From: an uncultured Clostridia bacterium | GTDB taxonomy: Bacteria > Bacillota > Clostridia > Christensenellales > CALWSW01 | Assembly (NCBI GenBank): GCA_937874755.1 | Contig: CALNBC010000353.1 | Location: 1 to 12,253, forward strand | Length of the DNA: 12,253 nucleotides | Direction of reading: 5' to 3' | Shown here: piece after piece, positions 1 through 6,198 of the stretch | Numbering within the stretch: the first letter of the stretch is position 1 | Layout: every line of letters begins with the position of its first letter | Translations under genes and position numbers: made by a program | The notes under the pieces: generated by a model | The model's database searches: none | The model's input: the letters and a program-made list of their open reading frames with translations, nothing else | Told to the model about the DNA's origin: nothing

Positions 1-1
1 G

Positions 2-64
2 GTGAAGGTGGCCAGAGCGATTCAACTTAAACAAAAGTGCGAGGGAAGGGAAAATAGCGAATAA
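2..64 (+). CDS. Possible 3' end of an upstream gene (partial)
   Basis: The reading frame starting at base 2 is open from the window edge to a TAA at 62-64. It gives about 20 residues with a basic, helix-like character (VKVARAIQLKQKCEGRE, then NSE). The other forward frame, starting at base 1, is also open but stops at 28-30, so the choice of frame is uncertain. The fragment is too short to assign a family. It would lie just upstream of the exoA promoter and be transcribed in the same direction. Confidence 0.3.
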   Translation: MKVARAIQLKQKCEGRENSE

Positions 65-90
65 GCATTGGATGGCAGCAAGGGCGGCAA

Positions 91-125
91 TTGCCCAAAA
101 CGCCCGCATGTGGTATAATTATACC
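91..125 (+). promoter_or_regulatory. exoA promoter with extended -10 and palindrome
   Basis: TTGCCC at 91-96 (4 of 6 matches to the -35 consensus) is followed after 17 nt by a perfect TATAAT at 114-119. A TG dinucleotide at 111-112 makes this an extended -10. Bases 112-125 (GGTATAATTATACC) form a perfect 14-bp palindrome over the -10, and GGCAATTGCC at 86-95 is a second palindrome touching the -35. The leader to the exoA start would be about 105 nt. The palindromes may be an operator, but no regulator is known here. Confidence 0.6.
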
Positions 126-231
126 CAGTAAACTGCGGTGTTGCATCGCAATAGATGGCGGGTGAGCCTCTAGTATGCAATGTGTAGCGGATTTTCTATT
201 AGGATGTTTATTGGGGAGTCGGGTGGAATAA

Positions 232-987
232 ATGAGGCTAGTCTCTTGGAATGTCAACGGTCTTCGTGCAGCGCTGGCAAAGGGCTTTTACGATACTTTT
301 ACCAAACTAGACGCGGACATTTTCTGTATTCAGGAAACAAAAATGCAGCCCGGGCAGGTGGAAGTAGCCTTACCGGGCTATTCTCAATTTTGGAACGCTG
401 CAGAAAAGAAAGGCTATTCCGGAACAGCGGTATTCTCTCGTGTGCCGGTGCTGTCCGTATCTTCGGGAATGGGCATTCCCGAACACGACAATGAGGGCAG
501 GGTGATAACAGCCGAGCTTGAAAACTTCACACTCGTCAACGTATACACCCCCAACTCCCAGAGGGAGCTTGCCCGTCTCGGCTATCGCATGGAGTGGGAA
601 AGCGCATTCCTCGAATACCTGCTCGCGCTGGACGAGAAGAAGCCAGTGGTCGTCTGCGGGGATTTGAACGTCGCGCACAACGAAATAGATCTAAAAAACC
701 CCAAGACCAACACCAACAATGCGGGCTTCACCATCCAGGAGCGCGAATGTATGACCAGGCTGTTGTCCTCGGGCTTTGCGGATACCTTTAGGCGGCTTTA
801 CCCGGATGTGACCGGCGCGTACACCTGGTGGTCTTATATGTTCAACGCCAGGGCGAACAATGCGGGGTGGCGCATAGACTATTTTGTCGTCTCTGAAAGG
901 CTGATGAAATGCGTTGCAAACAGCGCAATTCATCCCGACGTAATGGGCAGTGACCATTGCCCTGTGAGCCTGCTGCTGGAATGCTAG
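232..987 (+). CDS. exoA: Exodeoxyribonuclease III / AP endonuclease (ExoA/XthA family)
   Basis: This is a DNA base-excision-repair enzyme: a Mg-dependent 3'-5' exonuclease and apurinic/apyrimidinic endonuclease of the endonuclease/exonuclease/phosphatase fold. At 251 aa it has the usual length and is complete. All family landmarks are visible: WNVNG at residues 6-10 (N7), IQETK with the metal-binding E35, NVYTPN with Y105, GDLNV with D144 and N146, the substrate-contacting stretch around GAYTWWSY (195-202), WRIDYF (213-218) and the terminal SDHCPV with the catalytic pair D241/H242. The start is an ATG preceded by GGGTGG at about 5 nt. It has its own promoter and is followed by 158 nt of non-coding sequence before murJ, so it may be transcribed alone. 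The protein should be cytoplasmic and I see nothing anomalous in it. Confidence 0.96.
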   Translation: MRLVSWNVNGLRAALAKGFYDTFTKLDADIFCIQETKMQPGQVEVALPGYSQFWNAAEKKGYSGTAVFSRVPVLSVSSGMGIPEHDNEGRVITAELENFTLVNVYTPNSQRELARLGYRMEWESAFLEYLLALDEKKPVVVCGDLNVAHNEIDLKNPKTNTNNAGFTIQERECMTRLLSSGFADTFRRLYPDVTGAYTWWSYMFNARANNAGWRIDYFVVSERLMKCVANSAIHPDVMGSDHCPVSLLLEC

Positions 988-1108
988 TCCTGTCAATGTA
1001 TTTTGGACGGAAAAATACTGAAAATACGCATAGAATAAGTATAGAGTTAATTGCTGCGATACTGGCGCAAGGCGTGTGACCATGACATCGGGCGGCGGCC
1101 GATAGAAG

Positions 1109-1114
1109 TATAAT
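1109..1114 (+). promoter_or_regulatory. Possible murJ -10 element
   Basis: A perfect TATAAT lies 31 nt before the murJ start. No convincing -35 stands at 16-18 nt; the nearest look-alike (ATGACA, 1082-1087) is 21 nt away. A 5-bp inverted repeat (ATCGG at 1087-1091, CCGAT at 1099-1103) lies just upstream and could bind an activator, or be chance. The remainder of the exoA-murJ gap shows no gene. Confidence 0.3.
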
Positions 1115-1145
1115 CGCAGTAAAACGAATTAAAGCGGAGACTGAT

Positions 1146-2735
1146 TTGGCAGAAGGAAAACAGGCCGTTGGAATGCGCGCATTGCGCTCAGCGATGGCCA
1201 TTACAGTCATAATAATAGCAAGCAAGGTGGCAGGCTTCATCCGTGAGATGGTGTTTGCCGCTTATTTCGGCACCGGTCAGGCGAGCGACGCATACACCAA
1301 CGCCTCCACAGTGGTAAACATATTCATACTGCTTTTTTCCGCCTGCATATCGTCTACCTTTATTCCTATATACACAAAGACGCTCAAAGAAAAAGGCAAG
1401 CGCTACGCAAACGTTTATACGAACAGCATACTGACACTGTTCTTCCTTATGGGCCTGCTCACGAGCGTGCTGGGTTATTTTTTTGCTGCCGAGATATGCG
1501 AGCTCCTGATGCCCCAGTTGATACCTTCGGCCGCGGCGGGAACAGAGCTATACGCTCAGCAACTCGAGAGACTCGCCCTTGCGGCGAGCATGGCAAAAAT
1601 CATGTTTCCCTCTTTGGGGTTTGCGGCTTGTACGGGCGTATTTACTTCGCTGTTGAACGCGAATGAACGCTTTGTTCCCGAGCAGCTCACGGGCTTTGTA
1701 CTGAGCGGCTGTGTGATTGTTGCGTGCGTATTCTTCTCAGAGCAGGGGATTACCGCAGTTGCGGTGGCCACTGCGGTGACTTATGTTTTGCAGCTGTTGG
1801 TCGTTATCCCGTTCCTTAAGGGTATATACCGTTTCCGCCCGTCGCTGGCGCCCTGCGGGGGAAGGGTCAAGCAGACCTTTGTACTCGCATTGCCTGCGAT
1901 ACTGTCCATGGCGCTGGATGAAATCAACCACCTGGTGGACAAAAACGTAGGAATCTGGCTGGGTGACGGACCGAACACGGCGCTGACCTACGCTTACCGC
2001 TTAATAACGCTGATACTTGGGGTGCTGGTGGTGCCTATAACCACCGTTATGTTCTCGAAGCTGAGCCAGTACGCTGCAGAAGGCAACAAGAGGCGAATAC
2101 TGGATACGACAAAGCAGTGCCTCGAAGTGCTGGCATTGGCAGTTTTGCCGGTTATCGTGCTATCGGGAGTGCAATCTTCGGACGTCATTCGGTTGTTGTT
2201 CTTCAGGGGACGTTTCGACGAATACTCCCTGTCGCTCACCAGCGACGCTTATATGTTTTACGTAATAGGCGTGTTTGGATTCGCTTGGCGAAACTTCCTC
2301 GTGCGGGTATTCTATTCGCTGCAGGACACCAAATCCCCTATGCTCATAGGCGCGGTCAGCGTCGCGGTCAATATAGTGCTGGACGTTGTACTGGCTCCAA
2401 TTATGGGAGTGGGAGGGCTGACGCTGGCTACCAGTATCTCTGGCTTCACCGGTGCGGGGCTTATGCTTATTAGCCTTCGCAAAAAGCTGGGAAGAATAGG
2501 CTTTTCCTCCACGTTGGTGCAGGTGTGCAAAATGATTGTCGCCGCATGTGTCGCAGGCGCGGTGACCATATTCCTAAATGGGTCGATCCAGCTTTTTACG
2601 CAATCGTTACTGCTGCGGTTGCTGCTCGCCACTGCGGCGGGTCTAGTAGTCTATATTGCACTTGTGCTGCTGTTCAAGGTTGAGGAGGTCAACACCATCA
2701 AGGGAATGGTAGCTTCAAGGTTTAAAAAAGATTAA
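1146..2735 (+). CDS. murJ: MurJ lipid II flippase (MviN family)
   Basis: MurJ flips the peptidoglycan precursor lipid II across the cytoplasmic membrane; it belongs to the MOP exporter superfamily and normally has 14 transmembrane helices. The 529-aa product is strongly hydrophobic throughout, with many helix-length segments. It carries the diagnostic first-helix region GFIREMVFAAYFGTGQASD (residues 30-48). Aligned by eye with E. coli MurJ, R33 and D48 correspond to the conserved R24 and D39, while the position of R18 is K27 here. The start is TTG at 1146, supported by GGAG at 1136-1139 with 6 nt spacing; no better ATG exists before the first helix. The gene ends 12 nt before the DUF89 gene, so the two are probably co-transcribed. 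Length and features are ordinary for the family. Confidence 0.93.
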   Translation: MAEGKQAVGMRALRSAMAITVIIIASKVAGFIREMVFAAYFGTGQASDAYTNASTVVNIFILLFSACISSTFIPIYTKTLKEKGKRYANVYTNSILTLFFLMGLLTSVLGYFFAAEICELLMPQLIPSAAAGTELYAQQLERLALAASMAKIMFPSLGFAACTGVFTSLLNANERFVPEQLTGFVLSGCVIVACVFFSEQGITAVAVATAVTYVLQLLVVIPFLKGIYRFRPSLAPCGGRVKQTFVLALPAILSMALDEINHLVDKNVGIWLGDGPNTALTYAYRLITLILGVLVVPITTVMFSKLSQYAAEGNKRRILDTTKQCLEVLALAVLPVIVLSGVQSSDVIRLLFFRGRFDEYSLSLTSDAYMFYVIGVFGFAWRNFLVRVFYSLQDTKSPMLIGAVSVAVNIVLDVVLAPIMGVGGLTLATSISGFTGAGLMLISLRKKLGRIGFSSTLVQVCKMIVAACVAGAVTIFLNGSIQLFTQSLLLRLLLATAAGLVVYIALVLLFKVEEVNTIKGMVASRFKKD

Positions 2736-2747
2736 GGGGGAACGAAA

Positions 2748-3617
2748 ATGAATATCAACAGCCGCTGTATACTTTGCCAAATCAGCAGCCTCGGGAAAGT
2801 GCTTACCGGGATGGACATCACAGAAGAACAAAGGACTGACATAGTAAAGTACATGATGAACCATTATGCCACATGCGATCAAAACTTGCCCTCGCCGGAG
2901 GCGTACATCGCGCCGTGGGAGCGCCTGATTGCGGAAAACGGCGACGTAGACCCGCTGCTTGAAGCCAAGCGCGCGGACGATGAGCTTGGATTGTCGCTTC
3001 TGCCCATGATTCAAAAAGAGATTGACGCTTCGGACAACAAGTTCGAAACAGCGATGCGCTACGCCATCGCGGCGAACATCATGGATCCCATGCCCCCGCC
3101 GCACGGAATGACGATGGAACAGGTGCTCAGGGAGACCGCGGAAGCTCCTTTGTATGTGGACGATACAAGCGAATTGATGGAGAGACTAAAGAAGGCGGAT
3201 AGTGTGCTGTATATGACGGACAACGCCGGTGAAATCGCGGTGGACAGGCTGTTCATCGAGACCATGTACAAGCTTGGTATCACAACTCCTGGCAAGATGA
3301 CGGTTGCCGTCCGCGGTTACATGGCAAACAACGACGCGACTATGGAGAACGCCGAGCGCGTGGGTATGACCAAAATCGCGAAAGTGATAAGCAACGGCGA
3401 CAATGCCATGGGGGTACTGCTCAACCGTTGCAACAAGGAATTCAAGAAAGCCCTTTATTCGGCGGATGTGATAATAAGCAAGGGCATGGGGAACTTCGAA
3501 TGCCTGCACGACTGGAGAGAAAAGCCCGTATTTTATCTCTTTATTACGAAATGCGAAACTGTGGCGGAGGTATCCGATTCACCCGTAGGCTCGTTTATGT
3601 GTATGCTCCGGGAATGA
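2748..3617 (+). CDS. DUF89 / ARMT1-like metal-dependent phosphatase
   Basis: This is a member of the DUF89 family, metal-dependent phosphatases proposed to act in metabolite damage control on sugar phosphates and related compounds. The exact substrate of this protein cannot be read from sequence. Visible landmarks are an N-terminal CxxC (C7, C10), typical of the prokaryotic subgroup; the AAN motif ending at N110; the metal-site motif TDNAGE at 157-162 (D158, N159); NNDAT at 194-198; and SKGMGNFE at 244-251. The length of 289 aa is normal and the gene looks complete. AAGGGGG sits about 7 nt before the ATG. It follows murJ by 12 nt in the same direction and is followed by a strong terminator, so it closes this operon. 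A role linked to cell-wall precursor metabolism is only a guess from position. Confidence 0.88.
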   Translation: MNINSRCILCQISSLGKVLTGMDITEEQRTDIVKYMMNHYATCDQNLPSPEAYIAPWERLIAENGDVDPLLEAKRADDELGLSLLPMIQKEIDASDNKFETAMRYAIAANIMDPMPPPHGMTMEQVLRETAEAPLYVDDTSELMERLKKADSVLYMTDNAGEIAVDRLFIETMYKLGITTPGKMTVAVRGYMANNDATMENAERVGMTKIAKVISNGDNAMGVLLNRCNKEFKKALYSADVIISKGMGNFECLHDWREKPVFYLFITKCETVAEVSDSPVGSFMCMLRE

Positions 3618-3654
3618 GCACTGTATGAGAAACACCAACATAGTATTGGCAGAT

Positions 3655-3695
3655 AAACAACAACGCCCCGCTATTTTGCCGGGGCGTTGTTGTTT
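3655..3695. terminator. Bidirectional intrinsic terminator
   Basis: A perfect 16-bp inverted repeat pairs 3655-3670 with 3680-3695 around a 9-nt loop. The core is GC-rich (CGCCCCG/CGGGGCG) and the outer part has T-containing ends on both strands. It sits between the convergent DUF89 (+) and capA (-) genes and can end transcription from both sides. Confidence 0.85.
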
Positions 3696-3708
3696 ACAGC
3701 GGTCGAAG

Positions 3709-3825
3709 CTACTTTCCTAAGGCTTCATTGCGCATTTTGCCGAATACGTCGGCGGCAATCATCGCGATGTAAAGCTACTTTGCGGTTACGGGCAAGCCGT
3801 GGTTGTTGCCCAAGACGTGTATAGG
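3709..3825 (-). pseudogene. Possible decayed C-terminal gene remnant
   Basis: Read on the minus strand, the frame after a TAA (3828-3826) gives a protein-like stretch (VLGNNHGLPVTAK), then an in-frame TAG (3777-3775), and then another protein-like stretch ending AMIAADVFGKMRNEALGK before a TAG at 3711-3709. Composition resembles a real C-terminus, but there is no start and no family is recognised. The sequence AAAGTAGCTT, which contains the stop, occurs at both TAGs, 66 nt apart. It lies between the capA stop and the terminator. It may be the remnant of a gene whose upstream part was lost, or chance. Confidence 0.3.
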
Positions 3826-3835
3826 TTAAATATGC

Positions 3836-5038
3836 TTAAGGAGTTGCCACAGCAGTAGGGGTAATTTGCTCAGAAAAGTCGTTATCAAACCATGAGGCGG
3901 CATACTCTGCAGCCTTCTTTAGCTTGCGCTTGGCGGCGGAATTCATACCCTCTATTGACTCCGAAACGGCGGGCATGACCTCGTACATATATCTCGCTTT
4001 GCCGGAATGTTTGTACACAAAAGTCGGCAGCCAGCCGATGGATTCTAGTTCTGTTTCCCCGCTCGGGTGCTTCGTCAATGCGACTTCTATTATAACCCCT
4101 GCGTAGGTGGGATCCTTTTGCTGATTCGATATGAAATTTCCCATGGAATGGGCGACGACAACCTCCCGCCCGTCTGAGGAGGTAATGGTTTCCATAGGCT
4201 CAAGAACGTGGGGGTGTGAGCCAAGTATGAGGTCGATTCCCGCGTCCGCCAACTTTTTTGCCCAACGCTTTGTGGAATCGTGTATTCCCTGATAGTATTC
4301 GGCACCCCAGTGGGGAAAAGCGATTATGAAGTCCGCGCCTAGCTCCTGCGCACTGTCTACATCCGCCTTTATGTTGCTCTCGGTCAGGTAGTGGACTTGA
4401 CCTTTAGAATCCTCGTGCCCGTTTGTGCCATAGGTATATCCCAAAAGTGCGAGCTTGATGTCTTTGACCTCGACAATCAGCACGCTGTAGTCGGCTTTTG
4501 AATCTGCCGCGCCGAAGTATAGCAGCTCCCTTTCGGAAAGGTTGTTTAGAGTGTCCGAAAGACCTGTTGAGCCCTTGTCTAAAATGTGGTTGTTTGCAAT
4601 GGTAAATGCGTCAAATCCGGCGGACTTGAGCTCATCCAGGTATTCGACTGGTGCGTTGAAGCGCGGGTACCCCGACGGCGGCTTGTTGGCGACGGGTGTT
4701 TCCAAATTGCCTATGGTTAAATCCGCACACGAGAGCTCATTCCGAATCCTCGCAAAGTATTCCGAAAAGTCGTACCCGGAATCTGTCTTGGCGGAAATTT
4801 GCTGCGCGTCGTGGAGCATAATGTCCCCCACGACGCGCAGAGTGATTGTTGTAGGTTCGGGCGATGGGGAGGGTTTAGCGGAAGGAGAAGGGAGAGGGGA
4901 GTGTGCCGGCGCACCTATAATCTCCATCTCAGGTGTAGGAATCACCTGGGGTGGGAGTATGGCAGCTCCCATCTGGGAGCAGCCGGGAACAGAAAGGGCG
5001 ATCAGCGCGCAAAGTAGCGCCGCGGCCAGCTTCTTCAT
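3836..5038 (-). CDS. CapA-family metallophosphatase-fold lipoprotein
   Basis: The product belongs to the CapA family (poly-gamma-glutamate synthesis protein CapA; calcineurin-like fold). Members sit on the outer membrane face and relate to capsule polyglutamate or other envelope polymers, but most, like this one, have no proven substrate. The start chosen is the second ATG, at 5038-5036, because GGAGGG lies 4 nt before it, while the longer frame from 5050 places that ribosome site inside the gene. This gives 400 aa beginning MKK, a hydrophobic signal and a lipobox-like VPGC with C20. A Pro/Ser-rich linker follows (about 45-62), then the domain with GDIMLH (71-76), NLETP (111-115), NNHILD (149-154), HWGAEYY and GSHPHVLEP. 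No pgsB/pgsC neighbours are present, so polyglutamate synthesis is not supported by context. It is monocistronic with its own promoter. Confidence 0.85.
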   Translation of the reverse strand: MKKLAAALLCALIALSVPGCSQMGAAILPPQVIPTPEMEIIGAPAHSPLPSPSAKPSPSPEPTTITLRVVGDIMLHDAQQISAKTDSGYDFSEYFARIRNELSCADLTIGNLETPVANKPPSGYPRFNAPVEYLDELKSAGFDAFTIANNHILDKGSTGLSDTLNNLSERELLYFGAADSKADYSVLIVEVKDIKLALLGYTYGTNGHEDSKGQVHYLTESNIKADVDSAQELGADFIIAFPHWGAEYYQGIHDSTKRWAKKLADAGIDLILGSHPHVLEPMETITSSDGREVVVAHSMGNFISNQQKDPTYAGVIIEVALTKHPSGETELESIGWLPTFVYKHSGKARYMYEVMPAVSESIEGMNSAAKRKLKKAAEYAASWFDNDFSEQITPTAVATP

Positions 5039-5117
5039 TTGTCCCTCCATAAAGGTAGGTCATCACGGCAGACGGGTATTTATGCTAATATTGGTCAAAC
5101 TACAAGTGATTAGGAAA

Positions 5118-5126
5118 ATTATAGCA
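5118..5126 (-). promoter_or_regulatory. capA extended -10 promoter
   Basis: On the minus strand TGC is followed directly by a perfect TATAAT (TATAAT at 5123-5118, TG at 5126-5125), an extended -10. No clear -35 is seen, as is common for extended -10 promoters. Transcription would start near 5111, giving a leader of about 70 nt, downstream of the terminator at 5154-5188. So capA need not depend on upstream transcription. Confidence 0.5.
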
Positions 5127-5153
5127 TAAGCAGCGCCTGTGCGCCACAACACC

Positions 5154-5188
5154 AAAAAGCGAAACGCGCCTTGCCGCTGGCGCGTTTC
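5154..5188 (-). terminator. Intrinsic terminator of the candidate small RNA (or arsR)
   Basis: On the minus strand GAAACGCGCC (5188-5179) pairs perfectly with GGCGCGTTTC (5170-5161) around an 8-nt loop, followed by GC and five T residues (5158-5154). The 10-bp GC-rich stem plus T-run fits a factor-independent terminator. Its outermost GAA can alternatively pair in hairpin III of the candidate RNA. On the plus strand there is no T-tract, so it acts one way. Confidence 0.75.
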
Positions 5189-5278
5189 ACAAAGGAATGG
5201 AGGGGTAGGTTACTTGTGAAGAACTGTGCTCTGGTTTTGCCGGTGCACATCCCTTGGGTAACTCTTTGCCCTTGGGAT
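5154..5278 (-). ncRNA. Candidate structured small RNA, unknown family
   Basis: The 355-nt stretch between arsR and capA has no credible gene. It does hold a promoter-like sequence, then about 125 nt with strong folding potential on the minus strand, then a terminator. Hairpin I pairs AUCCC (5278-5274) with GGGAU (5253-5249), has a symmetric AA/AA internal loop, then GGG (5271-5269) with CCC (5258-5256) and a 10-nt loop. Hairpin II pairs GUGC (5248-5245) with GCAC (5229-5226). Hairpin III pairs UUCACA (5220-5215) with UGUGAA (5191-5186), leaving a pyrimidine-rich loop containing CCCCUCC (5205-5199). GUUA in loop I can pair with UAAC in loop III. It matches no riboswitch, 6S, SRP or tmRNA consensus that I recognise. 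The C-rich loop resembles Gram-positive sRNAs that pair with ribosome binding sites. All folds are by eye. Confidence 0.5.
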
Positions 5279-5284
5279 GATTAT

Positions 5285-5312
5285 AATATAGTTCCCGAAA
5301 ATGGCATAGCAA
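5285..5312 (-). promoter_or_regulatory. Putative promoter of the small RNA
   Basis: On the minus strand TTGCTA (5312-5307, 4 of 6 to -35) is spaced 16 nt from TATATT (5290-5285, 5 of 6 to -10). Transcription would begin near 5278, exactly where the first helix of the candidate RNA starts. An overlapping perfect TATAAT (5285-5280) could serve instead but has no -35 and would cut into that helix. The rest of 5313-5393, between here and the arsR stop, shows only a 10-bp palindrome, CACAATTGTG (5349-5358). Confidence 0.4.
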
Positions 5313-5393
5313 TGGCATTAAGTTAGATTTTCAGTGTAAGTTTTGTTGCACAATTGTGAACCGTACCGCTCTAGGGCGATTTTTATTTAAGGT

Positions 5394-5702
5394 TTAGTGC
5401 TCGGATTCGGGAGACTTCACGCCGCTTTTGAGAAGTTTGAGCACCGCTATTGCCCTTTCATCAGCGATGCTGTAGCATATTTCGTTGCCGCTGCGCTTGC
5501 CGACTATTATTCCGGCAGCCTTTAGGCGGGCGATGTGCTGGCTGACCCCCGATTGCGAAAGGGGTAGGCAAAGCTCCATTCCACCCACGGTTTGGCAGCG
5601 ACCTTCCATCAGCATATTTATTATACAAAGGCGCGCAGGGTGCGCCAGAGCCTTTAACAGGTCTGCGCTGCTTTGCAGGAGCGCCCTATCACATTCGTCC
5701 AT
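5394..5702 (-). CDS. ArsR/SmtB-family transcriptional regulator, Cys-rich
   Basis: This is a small dimeric winged-helix repressor of the ArsR/SmtB family (102 aa, usual length). The N-terminal LLKALAHPARLCIINML (residues 15-31) and the recognition region SQSGVSQHIARLKAAGI (49-65), followed by the wing GKRSGNEICYSI (68-79), are typical. It has five cysteines (C4, C26, C36, C45, C76), but not the ArsR ELCVC metal site: only ELC with C45 remains. The C-terminal Asp/His site of SmtB/CzrA is also absent. So metal sensing by the classic sites is unlikely, and thiol or persulfide redox sensing, as in SqrR/BigR relatives, is possible. The ATG has AAAGGAG 7 nt upstream. The gene is divergent from trxA-trxB with a 163-nt shared control region, which suggests that it controls them and itself. 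Confidence 0.9.
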   Translation of the reverse strand: MDECDRALLQSSADLLKALAHPARLCIINMLMEGRCQTVGGMELCLPLSQSGVSQHIARLKAAGIIVGKRSGNEICYSIADERAIAVLKLLKSGVKSPESEH

Positions 5703-5729
5703 TTCTGTGCTCCTTTCAAAAAGTATTCC

Positions 5730-5765
5730 TTGACAAACTGGAATATTAGCATATTATAATATTAT
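5730..5765 (+). promoter_or_regulatory. trx operon promoter P1 with overlapping palindromic operator candidate
   Basis: A perfect TTGACA (5730-5735) precedes TATTAT (5752-5757, 16-nt spacer) or the perfect TATAAT (5755-5760, 19-nt spacer). The -10 is embedded in ATATTATAATAT (5751-5762), a perfect 12-bp palindrome. A wider inverted repeat, AATATTA (5742-5748) and TAATATT (5757-5763) with 8 nt between, also spans it. Sites of this AT-rich type over a -10 are typical for ArsR-family repressors. The divergent arsR gene makes it the obvious candidate to bind. Confidence 0.55.
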
Positions 5766-5772
5766 GATGGAT

Positions 5773-5802
5773 TTGAGAAAATTGCAAGGTGCATTTTATA
5801 GT
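5773..5802 (+). promoter_or_regulatory. Possible second trx promoter P2
   Basis: TTGAGA (5773-5778, 5 of 6) and TATAGT (5797-5802, 5 of 6) are 18 nt apart, downstream of P1 and outside its palindromes. If used, it would start near 5809 and give regulator-independent expression of trxA. This comes from consensus matching only. Confidence 0.35.
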
Positions 5803-5865
5803 AGTAGCAGTTTTCGGATAATTTGCTCAAACTAATTAGAACATACTCAAGGAGGGTTAATAAAA

Positions 5866-6177
5866 ATGTTGAAGCATCTTACTACCACAGATTTTGATCA
5901 AACTATAGCCAATGGAGCAGTGCTTGTCGATTTTTTTGCCGATTGGTGCGGCCCTTGCCGCATGGTTGCCCCAATACTCGAGAAACTGGCAACAGAGAAT
6001 AGCGACGTGACCATCTGCAAAGTCAACGTAGACGATGAGCCCGAGCTTGCCCGGCGCTACGGAATAATGTCCATACCCACTATGCTGTTCTTCAAGGATG
6101 GTCAGATGGTCGACAAGTCGGTCGGCGCCTTAGGCAAGCCGGCGATTCAGAGCAAGATCGACGCGATTCGCCAATAA
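5866..6177 (+). CDS. trxA: Thioredoxin
   Basis: A small cytoplasmic disulfide reductant. The 103-aa protein is a complete single thioredoxin domain with the canonical redox site WCGPC at residues 27-31 (C28, C31), the preceding VDFFADW strand, and the cis-proline loop SIPTMLFF. It receives electrons from thioredoxin reductase, whose gene follows 21 nt later, and passes them to targets such as ribonucleotide reductase and peroxiredoxins. The ATG is preceded by AAGGAGGG about 9 nt upstream, an almost ideal ribosome site. Transcription probably starts from the arsR-trxA intergenic promoter and continues into the reductase gene. Nothing is atypical apart from the unusual reductase partner. Confidence 0.96.
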   Translation: MLKHLTTTDFDQTIANGAVLVDFFADWCGPCRMVAPILEKLATENSDVTICKVNVDDEPELARRYGIMSIPTMLFFKDGQMVDKSVGALGKPAIQSKIDAIRQ

Positions 6178-6198
6178 GCTGCCCAAAGGAGGTTCGTC

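Noticed and set aside
27..257. Minus-strand open frame of 76 codons upstream of exoA
   Set aside because: No recognisable domain, low-complexity composition, no ribosome site, and it runs through the exoA promoter and start.
3775..3777. In-frame TAG as a pyrrolysine or readthrough codon
   Set aside because: The surrounding frame has no start, is only about 38 codons long and has no Pyl machinery in view; decay or chance is simpler.
4542..5129. Plus-strand open frame (195 codons) opposite capA
   Set aside because: Gly/Ser-rich product that mirrors the Pro/Ser-rich linker of CapA; no ribosome site or family.
5251..5276. Repeated CCCTTGGG as the start of a repeat array
   Set aside because: Only two copies; they are better explained as the two halves of a hairpin in the candidate small RNA.
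5349..5358. CACAATTGTG palindrome as a Rex operator
   Set aside because: The half-sites are in the opposite orientation and spacing from the TTGTGA-N6-TCACAA Rex consensus.
5394..5702. Classical arsenic or zinc operon repressor
   Set aside because: The ELCVC and alpha-5 metal ligands are missing and no arsenic or metal efflux gene is adjacent.
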